Positions 24,401-36,501 of a stretch of DNA of 64,000 nucleotides are shown one piece after another. Position 1 is the stretch's first letter. Each line of letters begins with the position of its first letter. Source of the DNA: Rotaria sp. Silwood1 (taxonomy: Eukaryota; Rotifera; Eurotatoria; Philodinida; Philodinidae); NCBI GenBank assembly GCA_905250075.1, contig CAJNOP010000015.1, positions 3,206,344 to 3,270,343 of the forward strand. Reading direction: 5' to 3'. Below the pieces are notes generated by a model. The model saw only the letters and a list, made by a program, of their open reading frames with translations. It searched no databases and was not told where the DNA came from. Both the position numbers and the translations under genes were made by a program.

Positions 24401-27400
24401 GTTATTGATAATACATTTTTAATTTCATCTTTATTAGGACTTTTCTTTTTTTGTTGTTGATTATTAATATCACGACGTGCTGGTGATGCAAATAATAAAA
24501 CTTTAACTTGATCATGAAAAGCAACATGACGTGTATGATCTTGTCGAGGTTTTGTTGGTGATAAACGTTTAAGAATACTTTTTAATGGACGTGTTTTAAT
24601 TATTTCAATATTTGATGATGATGATGATGAAGGATCATTTGTAGTTGATGGAACAGTTGTCAATACTACATTTGATGATGAAATAGTACGTTTTTTCTTT
24701 GAATTATTTGCTAAACTTTTACGTGCAGATGTTGATGGACGACGTGAACGACGAAGTTTTTTCGAAATAGATGATTCTTCAGGTATATCATCTTCGTTAT
24801 TGCTTGTTAGTATTTGTTCAGATGAATTTTCATTTTCTGTTATGATTGTTGATGATGTTGGTAGCGGTGGTGATGATGATTCAGCTGTTGTATTATTCTC
24901 TTGTGATAAATCAATTGAAGTATTTGAAATTGGTTGTTTAAATAGAGATATACTATTGCCAGTAGTGGATTGTTTATTTCCATTATTTGTATTACGAAGT
25001 TGATATGTTGTCATCATACTTTCAATTGTTGGTGTATCCATTGTACATGATAATGATTGTGTATTACTATTATCATCACAAAGTAATGGTATTGCATGAT
25101 GTGTACGTAATTTTTCTTTTTGATTTTCTGTTAAACAAGTCGATGTTGATGATATACGTTTATTAATAACAACTGGAGAATCAGATTGATTATCATGATT
25201 GATATTATTTATTATTGAAACAAATTTTGATTCAATTTGATCGATATTATCTGAACGAGTTGTTGATAAATATGGTGAATGAAAATGTTCCGAAGATGAT
25301 TGTTGAGGTTTTATTAATGGAGTTACTATATCAACTTGTTGAGATAATTGACTTTCATCAGTACTATTTGGTAATATACCACTACCAGATGTATTACTAT
25401 TATCATGATCAGCAAGAAAACATGGTAATAATAAATGTTCTTTATCTTTAAGATCACGAAGACATGCTCTAAATGAAATACATACAAAATTAAGTCGTTT
25501 TTTATTTTGATAGAATAAAATTATTCAACAATGCCGTATTAATGTGATTTCGAATGTATTTTCTTAAGGCGAGATGTCAGTTACCAATTGAAAATGCACA
25601 GTAGTGTCCTGCAACCCAATCGGTTCAGATTGAAAAATCGACCCGGTAATTGATAAGATCACGAAGTTTTAAAATACCGTTAGCTTTTCAAACTGCTGTT
25701 TATATAAAAATATAGGAGTGAAAACAGGTCATAGAAGTGAAAAGCAATACTGTTTTACTGAAGAAAATAAATTATCTAAAAAGTAAACATTTAAAGCATG
25801 GATGCATGTATCTACAATTTGGACGTTTAGAACCCACATTGCGTCATCAGCAACAAACTAATGTATACTTAATTAGATTGATCTTATTTTAAAAACATGT
25901 ACATACCAAATGAATTCTGAATCTCTTGCTATTTTAGTAAAGTTGGATATAATTTCTTTCTTTTCATTGCTGTTTAATTGAAGAAACTAAATTTTATACT
26001 TCTCATATAAAACTGTATTGTGACTATGAAAGTATTTACCGGCTGCTGATTAGTTCCTGTTGCGAAAAGTCACACGTGTGCAGGACACTAGTGTATACTT
26101 ATACCTTCGAAATCAATTATATATTTTGATAGAAAATTGAAAGCTTTACAAATTAGATTATGTACATCTTGCCCTCGTTGTTAATGTTAATCAAAACATA
26201 TCCTTTTCTTGTTACACATGTCTCATATTCTTGAGCTCATGAAATTCGAAGATTTTAAACCTCACAGATTCTATTAATAACTTAGAGATATTATGAAGTA
26301 GGAAGGTGACATTTTGTGTGGAACATTTTCAGACAAATAATATGTAAAAAAAGAACATTGTTCCAAAAAGTTGCAAGTTTCTTATGTTAGTTGGTCTTAA
26401 ATGTATTGAACATAAGGATATATTTGATAAGACTCTATCAAGTCGATTTTTATTAAAAGTTATGTGAACTGTTCACATGTACTAACACTAATAAACGAGA
26501 TCGTTTACAAGTTTATTTTTTAAAGTATTTGTTTTTATCATTGTGCCTAAGTTAACGGTTAAAAGATGCAAGTATTTTAGACTTTCTACTAATTGAAAGA
26601 AATATATTTTCAATGATTTTCTATTTTTATATGATATAAATAAATTAACTCTTATTTTTGTTCTTTCGATCAAATTAGAAACGTGTTTCAATGCAACAGA
26701 TGAGCATTGCCGCTACCATCATCGTTAATACAAAATAGATCCAGAGGTATTTCTAGAAATACTTTCCAAAGTTATGATGACCTTGTTTCCTACAGTTCAA
26801 TTAGTGGCGATGCCATAGAAGACCTGAAGAAAGAAGCTCACAAAGAGAACGTTCTCAACTGTTCGATTAGTCACGATGAGTAGTAAAAGTTTGTTTTAGT
26901 TTGATTTTCTGATCTTCAATTATTGAATAATGTGTCTTTTACTATATGAGCATAGAATCACTGAGAATCTGAACGATTAAACGTCGAACTGAAATGTTGT
27001 CCATAGATATCAGATATGTATATTTAAAAAAGGCGTCATTTTTTGGGCTGTGTTGCAAAATAAAGACGTTTTTATAGCAGATACATTTGTTCTAACTTAA
27101 AGTTTGAGATGTTTTCCGGTGACTATATCAAGTTCTATTGCATACTGTTGAGATATCAACAGATGGCACTACCTCCACTGCATTATACCGTGGGCGCGAC
27201 GAAACTAGCGTCCTCTCTTGATAGCTCAGCAATGCGCAATAGAACATACACCATTAGATACAGAAAGTCTTCCTCGACAAATCTAAGTATATCCCGTTCT
27301 GGTGTCACAAATAATTACAAAACTCAATCACTTAGATTTTCAAAGATCCTATGCTCATAGTAGCAAAAATTGAGAAAAGCGCTCATAATTTAACACACGA

Positions 27401-30400
27401 GTATCGAAGACTCATCATGACCGATGGAATAGCCGTAGTATCCAGCAAAAAGCACTTGAACAGTGAGAAATAATCCACCGTCAGCCGTCGTGACGTCACT
27501 ACTAAGTTCAATCTCTTGACAATCAAAATGTAAGTTAATAATTTTGATTACTAATCGACATTAAAAAATAAAAAATAAAACAAATTAAATTTTCTATTTA
27601 CCTAAGTTCATTTGGATAAACAATAAATGTTAAACGTCCAAATGTTTCATTCCAACATTTTCTTGCTTTATTTCTAATTATTGTTTTACTATGTTGAAAA
27701 GCAATTATTAATAATGGATAAATAAGTTGCAAAAGAGATAAACCATTTGATGATTCATATACAGTATGTAATGTTGATAGAATTTTATTTAATATAATAT
27801 TATCTGTTTGTTGTTGTTTATTAATTAAGACAGGTGATGAATTCGATGTTGATGTTGTTGTTATTGATATTTGTTCATATATTGTAAGAAATGTTTGTAA
27901 ATATGTTAAATTAGTTAAAATAATTTCTAATTGTGAACATGTTTTACATAAATTAAATAAATCAACAATAAGATCACGTACATATGTAAATACAATTGAT
28001 TTTGATTGTTCATTTGTTGTAATTTTATTTGATTTTAATAAACAATAACAAATAAATAACCATTGAATATTATCAATATTATTATTTAATAATAAACGTT
28101 GTAATATAGAATTAATTATAATTGATAATTGTGTATAACAAAGTACAATTGATGATAATAAACGTTTTGATATATTTAATAAATCTATATCGATAAAATT
28201 TTTTAATAAACATTTTATTATTGTTAATATAAAACCAAATAAACGTTGATTATTATTATCATTGATTGTTTGTTGAAAAACAGGTGTATGTCGAAATAAT
28301 TCAATATATAAATTAATTAATTGTTTACCATCAAGTAATATTAAACGACATAATGCTTTAAATAATTGTGTCCATATTAATGTATATGAATAATCAAGAT
28401 TTTGACTATCAGAAAATGATAATGGACGAAGTAATAATTCAATAGTTGTTTCTTGTTGTTGATTATTTTCATCAATTGTACGTGTACGATTAAGTATATT
28501 AATTAAATGTGTTGAACAACGTAACCATATATGCCAAAATAAAAATGAAATTTTTAATGGTTGAACTGTTAATTCAACTGAACATTTAAGTAATAATGAA
28601 CATGTTTGATGACAAAAATTATGATCAGATGTTTTTGATAATGTATCAATTAAATATGATAATATATGAAGATATGTTTCTTCAATTGTTTGATCATTAT
28701 CATTATTAAAACGAATTGAATGTTCTAACATCATATGAAGATATTGATCAGATAATGTTGTACGAGCTGAAGAAGATTGATCTGATGATGAAGATTTTTC
28801 TTCTATTGAAAAAAGAAAAATCATTTTGAAAATTTGAATACTGTTCTATGAAGGTTTTCGCCTTCGGAGGAACAATTTCAAAAGCAGAAAAGCGCAACCA
28901 GAGTTTTCCACTCATCAAAATGTCCTACTTTTTTTTTACATGTGAAGATAAAACCAAATTTTGGAATACGATTTGCCTTTTTTCTGACAGGAAGTGAAAT
29001 AAAAATCAACAGATAATGTTGTAGTGAGGGAAATAGACGTCGAATTTCATTTTTCTTCCCTCCGGTCACCACTTCTAGCACTTTCTATCGGATTTTAGTC
29101 CTTCCTAACAATATCTTAAGTCTAGAAGAGTTGTTGCTAATACTTATCATTAATAAGATTATTCAATCTTATCGTCTTTTTCTTTTTCTTTTTTGACTTT
29201 TCCATAAATTTTAGCATTTTTTGAGATTATACATAGGCTTTTGTAACATAGAATCAACGTTAATAAGCTATTCGATATCTATGAGAAAATATATTTCCTC
29301 TTTTGACCACTTCGTCTAACAAATGTCATGCTTGATACTATTGCTTGTGAACACTCAGTTAGTAAATCAATTTTTATCTTTATTGTAACTATGCAAATAA
29401 GAACAATTCATTAAATTCTTATTGGTAAACGATAACTACTATATTCCAATAAGAAAAATATAAGAAATATATATAGTGATATAAAAAAAAAAATCAGGAT
29501 AAGATATGTCAGTCATCACTTATAACTGTTAATAACTGTCACCTCTTAAAATAGGGCAAATTATACCCGGTCGAAGTTTCTATATGACCGTAACCATAAT
29601 ACATAATAAATATCTTTTATTGAATAGACAAAAATGAAAAGAGCAAAAAATAACAAAATGTCAATCTGAATTTGAGGCCAACGAACTTTGACTATTTTTT
29701 ATTATTGATAACTACGAATGAATGATTTATTAGTATGTTTATTATACAATAATAACAAAAACAAGAACTATAATGTAATAGAGAAACGAAGAATAGCTAA
29801 ACTATAGGTACATTTATGTTATTTATTCATCAAATAACTTTTTATTTTAAAAAATCATCTCAGAACGGTTTAATTTAAAGTTGAAATAAACTTTATATGT
29901 TACGTGACTAGTTCATTAAATTCTACAAACTGTCATAAAGCTAATCGAACATGGAGACTTACACTTGAGAGCGTGTCTTCGACAACGTAAAAACAAAATT
30001 TCAGTAAACGATTATAAATTTTTTCTCCTATCGAATTATCTCCTTGTTTTCTTAGTACTAACATTCTAATCATCAGACAATTGTCTTTAAACTTTTTTTC
30101 ATAGGAAATCTTTTAAAAAAAACATACGTAATGGATTATTTTGTGTAGCTGATAAAGTTTTTGTTCTTATACTTGAATCACGTAATACTGTTTCAATAGC
30201 CAGAGGAAAACCTGTTTGTTCAAATGTATTAAATAATTTTAATAAATATCGAGTTGATATACGTGAATCAATCCATAATTGTTCAATACGTGTTAAAAGA
30301 CATGTATTTATTATTGCACGTTGATTATCATTAATAGTATTATTTGATATTAATAAATGTGTTAGATGAGTTAAATAAGAATTCCAACATATTAAACCTA

Positions 30401-32881
30401 AAGATTTATTTTCATCTATTGTATTTTCTATTAATTCATCAACAATTGTATCAAATAAATAATTAAGTATTTGTTCACCAGCAATTTTAATAATATATTC
30501 ACCATTTGTTGTATCAATTAATATATCATGAAGATATTGTTCACCTATATGACGACATTCTAACCACCATGTTGTTTTAGATGTCATATGATAACCAAAT
30601 GCAAATGAAAGAAACGGTAAAACAACATCATCAATATGTGTTGGATATGCTGATAGTAATATTAACCATGCACGACATTTAGCTATTGATGCTGATTTAT
30701 TTTTTGATGTATAATCAGGTAGAAAAGGTGTTAGAAATAATTTTAATAAACGATTATATAATTGTTGTTGATGAATATCATCATTATGTAAATTTAAATC
30801 TGACCGATATATATGTGACATAAATGATGCCCATGAAGAAAATGCAGCAGCACGTATTGAATAATTACCAACGATAAATGCTATTAGAAAAAAAATAAAA
30901 TAAAATCTTCTGAGGATTTTTCAAAACATTTTAAGATAAATTGTATGTAAAACGTTTTTTTGCGGCTAAGCAATAACTGAGGAGAACAGATGTCAGACTC
31001 CTTAGCAGCAGAGAAACGTGCTAGACAATATTAATAACAACAACACTTAGACTCCTAATATATTTCAAGCATACATTGATTTCCCATAGTCACGATATGA
31101 TCAACATAAAAAGTGTGAACTGATCGTGTTATGTACTGATGCATTGAGAACTGCTGTAAATATAACAGATAGATACAATAGGCGTATTTACTAGTTAAAT
31201 CAATGGTTAGAATAATAATAATATTAAATTAAGTAAAAAACAAAACTAATAAAATTCGAAATACAGAAATAAGTAAGACAGCACATTTCTCTGACGATCA
31301 ATTATTCTTAGAAAACAGTTGTAGTCTGTTAGATTCACATTACGGATTTAAAGCGGTTGTGTTGACGCGCTAGTTCATGGCGGCATGCAACAGTGCCACC
31401 TGTAGAAAAGTTTCATGTAGCTAACGAGAGAAGCTGTTCAGTTGTTCCCTTCTAATTTAATAATACTTCTACAATGATTTCGATCGCTATTGTTTCTTAC
31501 CTAAACTATCGAGTTTTGAATTGAAACTTTGTACATGTAGAAAACTCAGCTAGACTAATTTTCGTAAAAGTGAATGTGGTATATACATCTCATGGAAAAC
31601 GATGTATTTATTACAAGTCTCATCTCTCGAAGAACCTTTGTTCAAAACTTTTGAATGTTTTTTTTTAGGAAGCTAGTCTGAATTTCAATAGGAATTCAAA
31701 TTCTATTGTGATTTTCATTATTTATCTTTTGATCAATGAAAGGTGTCTTATAAGTTTTGAGTCTCAATGAAAATTAGTTTATATGTAAATTTATATCACT
31801 ATTATTGAAAGACAATATCGTCTTAAGTATACGAAGTTGATAGAGATATAGTTTGGTAAGGATCACTCTTTGTTTACATATAAACGAATGTTCGTTGTGA
31901 CTAGTTAATCTTGCTATACAAAATACCCAATTTATGTCTCTTTTTACATATTACTCCAAACGATCAGAACCCTATTGAAGTCAAAAATATCGCAAATCTC
32001 ATTAATTGTCCATATATATTGTACAAATACTTTCTTTTTTTTTACGAAAGTTCTAATCATAAAAATCTCTTTGTAAAATACAAAAACTTCAGCCTACCAT
32101 CTTGCATAACAGCTAACATTTCATTTCCTTTCGTATGCCCACGTGTTAATAATCGACTAAGAAGTGCAGCTAATGGTTCCCATAAATGTATAGCAAATAA
32201 AGCTAATTTAGTATCATCAACAAGTTTAACCCATGTTTTCAATTGCGTAAGAAAATGCGTCGAAATAATTGATGATGGTGATCGACCTAATACATCAACA
32301 ATTTCCTTTGGTAATGGTGTAAAATTTTTGACTATTTTTGTAAGTAACTCAATAACTATATCACCATAAATTATATATGATGATGATGATATATGTGTAA
32401 CAACAAAATATAATATACTTGATAACCATTCTGTTAATGTTAAATTTAATAAATTTGAATAATTCTCAATTAGTATAATAAGAAATCGTAAAGTTAATAA
32501 TAATAAATCATTATTATTATCTTCAGTTTTTAATAATATACGTTTAATAAATGGTAATAAATCTTGTTTAAATTGTATATCAGTTAATTCTATAAGTAAA
32601 CTTGTATGATTTGTTATTAAAGCATCAAGAATGAATATAAGAATTTTAATATCAACATTTACTGAATTTGATAATATATTACAAAGAATTTCAATTAATG
32701 TTGATCGAAGATTTGTTATTTGATAACATTGATTATAAATATTTATAAATTGTATTGGACAATGAAGATTTCTACGAAGATCATCGAGTATAGTGGATTC
32801 ATCCTGAGTTGTAGATATTACAGGTGGTGTTGAAGTCACATTTGTTGAACGTGCTTTGCGCACTCCTGTCATTGATGACAT
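21465..32881 (-). CDS. RIF1: RIF1 homologue (telomere/replication-timing and DNA-repair factor)
   Basis: Rap1-interacting factor 1 recruits protein phosphatase 1 to chromatin, sets replication timing and steers break repair. Modelled exons (minus): 32881-32098, 30880-30128, 28802-27602, 25468-24295, 22511-22384, 22304-22066, 21991-21465. They close in frame as 1601 aa. Residues about 20-900 are Leu/Ile-rich helical repeats (HEAT-like Rif1_N), with matches such as KLALFAIHLWEPLAALLSRL and, across the exon 1/2 junction, DAFIVGNYSIRAAAFSSWAS. The middle is S/T/N-rich and basic. PP1-docking motifs are SILK (about 1210-1213) and the RVxF-like HVAF (about 1227-1230). The C-terminal domain NTVGDIARSTAAQIEVYPIP, followed by PPKLANIQKALL, matches the metazoan RIF1 CTD (vGDLs..t..Ei..LPi.sPK...v..AL). 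An acidic/basic tail ends at LKSLFLDN. The protein is shorter than vertebrate RIF1 (about 2450 aa), mainly in the disordered middle. Introns 1-4 are 1.2-2.1 kb and carry repeats. Confidence 0.9.
23480..23975. repeat. Foldback family member in a RIF1 intron
   Basis: Reading right to left, the segment has ATGTGTGTTATGTAGATCCA, AATGAGCTATGAAT and AAAAGAGTTCGCGCCCTAGA, matching the arm order of the copy at 5465-6115. Further left it carries TTGAAACTTTCCACAGAAAC, AACAAGAATAGTTTTAG and TTAAAATAAGAACATTAGAT, matching the inner part of that copy (TGAAACTTTGCATG, AGAACAGTTTATT, GAGATAAGAACATCCGAT). No intact frame. Boundaries approximate. Confidence 0.6.
24246..24264. repeat. (TA)n microsatellite
   Basis: Short run of alternating T and A in a RIF1 intron. 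Similar runs occur at about 44036-44056 and 52507-52525. Confidence 0.7.
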
Positions 32882-34914
32882 TTACACAGAGACAATTACA
32901 ATCTTCAACTATGAATAAGAAAATAAATAGACTGACCAATTGCAAAGCCATCGTACTAGAGAAAATTTAACAAACAATGGCAGCCATTTAAATGGATATT
33001 TTAAAACAATGAAAGACCTCCTTTTTGATCCAAAATAAAAATAAATAAAAGAAAGTATCTTATGTAGCAACAGAATATACAAGCAACGTGTAAATCTATA
33101 GTTAGTAAAAGATGTTTTATTAACATTTTCATTTGTCTATGAATGGATTCGTTGTTTCCAACAGAATCATTATCGCTGAGAAAAATTTCCTGCAAATTAT
33201 TTCATTGATTCTAATGACATCTATACAATGATGTCGCTAGTTATTGAAATTATATTTAGAGTAGCTATCGAAAGTTTTGGTATCAGGTTAACGGTTCTCA
33301 AAATTGAATCTGTTTTGCATAACGTGTTTATTATTAATAGAGTTCGGTAAGCAGTGAACATAAGCACCAGCCTCCTGTTGATAACGATTAATGCATCTGC
33401 CTCAGAGAAAACAAACATTCGTTTATTCCTAAGATCTAAAAAAGAGACTTTTCTGTGTATGTCTTGATTCATGATAATTTTCACGCGTTAATATTCAACC
33501 TTCGATTGACAAATAAAGCTCCATACGTTCTAACTGTGGCACCAGTAAGAGTACATGTGAGCAATATTGATATTTTTTAGAATTGGAATCGTATCGGAAT
33601 TGAGCGTGGATAGAAGTGAAGATGTGTTTCTATTTTTTTCTCGTCATACGATCGAATAAAATTCTTCTTGCCCTTAATATTATTTTTAAAAACGAATACA
33701 ACATCAGCGTTCGACAATGAATCAGGAATGAAGATAAATCACAAGAGTCATTTGAATCACGAGAAAAACAATGTTGTTTAAGAACAAGAAGATGATGAAT
33801 GAAAATGTTCATAATGACTACTTTTTAAAATTTTTGCAAGTGTGTATCTTGGTTTTTTTTTAGAAGAAATAATGCTTTATTTTTTATATATATTTCAATA
33901 AATTTCTGAACGATTAATTCAATTCTTTGTTAGAAAATAAAAAAATATTTATTGTTTTACATGGAAATGCTTTCGATTTGGATTCAGAACCACTCATCCA
34001 TAGATAGAAGGCTTCAATGTGTTATGATCTTTAGGCATAGCAACGTTTCCATCTTCTCAGACGGTTACAGCATAAACTTCGCTATATTGATGGTTGTAAT
34101 CATGAAGTTTCTCAAGGCTCACTGAAGAAATTTGCAAGAAAATAATTTGAAAATAGTTAATATTAAAAGTTACTTTTTGACAAAATCTATCAACACTCGT
34201 ACTGAGAATATTCAAACATGATATCCTAAATGAGGTAAACTACAATTGGTTGATATGAAATTTTGATTAGAGACAAAGGCAGCACAAATTCTCAGATGAA
34301 GAAACGAACGTTATGAGATCTTTTGCTAACGTCGAAATATTCTCGTCTGAATAAAAGGCCTAGGTAAACCTTCTGATTCTTTCCTACCTATTAGTATTAA
34401 GCGTTACTCAGATTCAATATGAATTGTTTTCTTGATAACGCTTTCGTATTTTCATATTTATAAAAGTACGCAAGATTCTTAGGAACATTAAAAGTTGCAT
34501 TTCAAAATGTTTTAATTGAAGCAATTTTTTACAAACATTCTTATTAATAAGAGAACATGCTCTTTTCCTATATTTTAGTCTACCATAATTCTTTCATATC
34601 CTCTTCATATTGAAAATCGTATCAGGAAATTACTATTTCTCATATTGTTGTATTATCAATAAGAATTCTTTCTCATGGTTCAATCTTATACAATGTCAAT
34701 GACATATTCTCTTCCGCATTTAAAACCATCATCTAATGATCAACCTTTGTTACTCTTATCTTATGATTAAGAGTACTAATCATATAAGACCATTAATTCT
34801 CATATGAAACTATTTCGAACTAGATTTCATCAAATATCTATTTACTAATAAATCAATGTTTACAAAAACAAAAAAAGAAATTAAATTTCGTGAAGTTAAT
34901 CGAATGAACTTGGA
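32882..34914. other. Intergenic region between the beta-lactamase-fold gene and RIF1
   Basis: No coding sequence recognised. It contains the RIF1 5' flank (left part) and the 3' flank of the serine hydrolase (right part). Small frames at 33001-33484 and 33630-33812 lack domains and are probably chance. Confidence 0.5.
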
Positions 34915-36501
34915 TTATTTAATCGTTGATAATTTTAATTCTTGAATCAATGGTGGATTTTCTGGTGATAAACTAAACATAATTTGAATTTTACCATGTT
35001 GACATTCAATTTCAAATCGACCACGTAATTGATTCTTTGGAATAAATTCTCCTATATTTAGAATTTTTCCTGCTTGATTGAATAATTCTTGTGAAGTTGC
35101 TTTTCGTAATTCTAATGTTTGATCAAGAAAGAAATTTTCCGCAAATATCTTTGATTTTTCAGAATCATTTATATTCCAATTGTTCTCTAAAATAAGTTTT
35201 ATTATTTGTTGTTTTCTTTCAGTAAGCATCTTCGAAACAGACATTTGTCGTGATTTTAAATCAGCAAGTGTAACTATTTGATCCATGATAACTGCATTGA
35301 TGTTACCCAAATCTGCATAAGTTCTATTAGCAAATGAGACAAGTCCAATACCGTGTTCAGGTAAAATTATCCAATTACTACCAAAACCTGGTAAACCTCC
35401 AGTATGATCAATAGATACAATACCATCGTTATTTTTAGACCAAATAAGTCCATAACAATAAGCATAGACTACTGGACATGGACGATGTCTATATGTATTA
35501 AGTTCTATGAAATTCCATGGATGATGCATTTCACGTAATGAACTTCGTCGTATAGGTCCATATTCGGGATCATTACGTGGTGGCCAAGCTTGTAAATGAT
35601 ATGATATATATTTACTAAAATCTTCAATTGAACTAATTAATCCTCCCATAGCACCAAATGTTCCATCATGAAGTAGATTTTCTTCCGAATAATGTTCACA
35701 TTCCCAACGATAACCACGAGCTAATAATTCCGATGGAATTTGACTATATTCCCAGAATGTATTTTTCATATCGAGTGGATCAAGAATTTCTCGTTTAATA
35801 TATTCTTGATAAGATATTTGTGATACAACTGTAATAATTCTACCTAATATTGTAAAACAAAGATTTGTATATTCCCATATAGTACCAGGTGGATTTGACA
35901 TACTAATGCCTTTTGTTAATATTGCTAAGAATTCGCTATCAGATAAAGCTAATAGTCGATCTGCCCATGGATCATCTTCTGGCATACCAACATGTTGAGT
36001 TAATAGATGACGAATCGTAATTATTGGTGCATCAGTTGTTAATAAATTAGTTGTTTTAAGTTCAGGAACATATTGATAAATAGAATCATCAAGACGAAGT
36101 TTACCATCATCACGAAGTTTTATAATAGCCATAGCAGTAAAACTTTTTGTCATCGATGCAATACGAAATAATGATTTTGTAGTAATTGGTATTTTTCGTT
36201 CAAGATCTATATAACCAAAACTATGAGAGTTTAACAATTGTCCATCGACTATTAGTCCATAGATAAGACCAGGAAAATGATTTGTTTGGAATTCTTTTTC
36301 AAAAAGTTTTTCGATAGTTGGTAATGCATTTTTAATTTTTTCTAAGCGTCGTTCATCAATAAATTTGGCTGGTTCATAAAAAGAGTTCGTGTTACTAATC
36401 TCTATGTTATTTTGGTTTTCATCATTAGTTAAGGATTTTTCATTAAGATTCATTGTTGTAATTTGTTCACTTAAGTTACCATTATGGTTAAAATTAGACA
36501 T
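34915..36501 (-). CDS. Class-C beta-lactamase-fold serine hydrolase (peptidase family S12)
   Basis: Single-exon 528-aa protein of the beta-lactamase/D-Ala-D-Ala-carboxypeptidase-like family (Pfam PF00144). The three active-site motifs are all present: SxxK as SMTK (Ser116, Lys119) within FRIASMTKSFTAMAI, YxN as YTN (211-213), and the HTG-type third motif as HTGG (366-369). Family landmarks RHLLTQHVGMP and GAMGGLISSIEDFSKY also fit. Residues 1-55 are N/S/E-rich and look disordered; no signal peptide or transmembrane segment is seen, so a soluble intracellular protein is likely. Animal members (LACTB type) act as proteases or esterases, and many relatives are bacterial esterases; the substrate here is unknown. 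The C-terminal 110 residues form an extra domain of the type found in bacterial EstB/Pab87-like enzymes. Absence of introns makes horizontal acquisition or retroposition possible. Confidence 0.9.
   Translation of the reverse strand: MSNFNHNGNLSEQITTMNLNEKSLTNDENQNNIEISNTNSFYEPAKFIDERRLEKIKNALPTIEKLFEKEFQTNHFPGLIYGLIVDGQLLNSHSFGYIDLERKIPITTKSLFRIASMTKSFTAMAIIKLRDDGKLRLDDSIYQYVPELKTTNLLTTDAPIITIRHLLTQHVGMPEDDPWADRLLALSDSEFLAILTKGISMSNPPGTIWEYTNLCFTILGRIITVVSQISYQEYIKREILDPLDMKNTFWEYSQIPSELLARGYRWECEHYSEENLLHDGTFGAMGGLISSIEDFSKYISYHLQAWPPRNDPEYGPIRRSSLREMHHPWNFIELNTYRHRPCPVVYAYCYGLIWSKNNDGIVSIDHTGGLPGFGSNWIILPEHGIGLVSFANRTYADLGNINAVIMDQIVTLADLKSRQMSVSKMLTERKQQIIKLILENNWNINDSEKSKIFAENFFLDQTLELRKATSQELFNQAGKILNIGEFIPKNQLRGRFEIECQHGKIQIMFSLSPENPPLIQELKLSTIK

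Noticed and set aside
24800..25451. Plus-strand frames opposite RIF1 exon 4
   Set aside because: They are antisense shadows of the S/T/N-rich RIF1 coding sequence.
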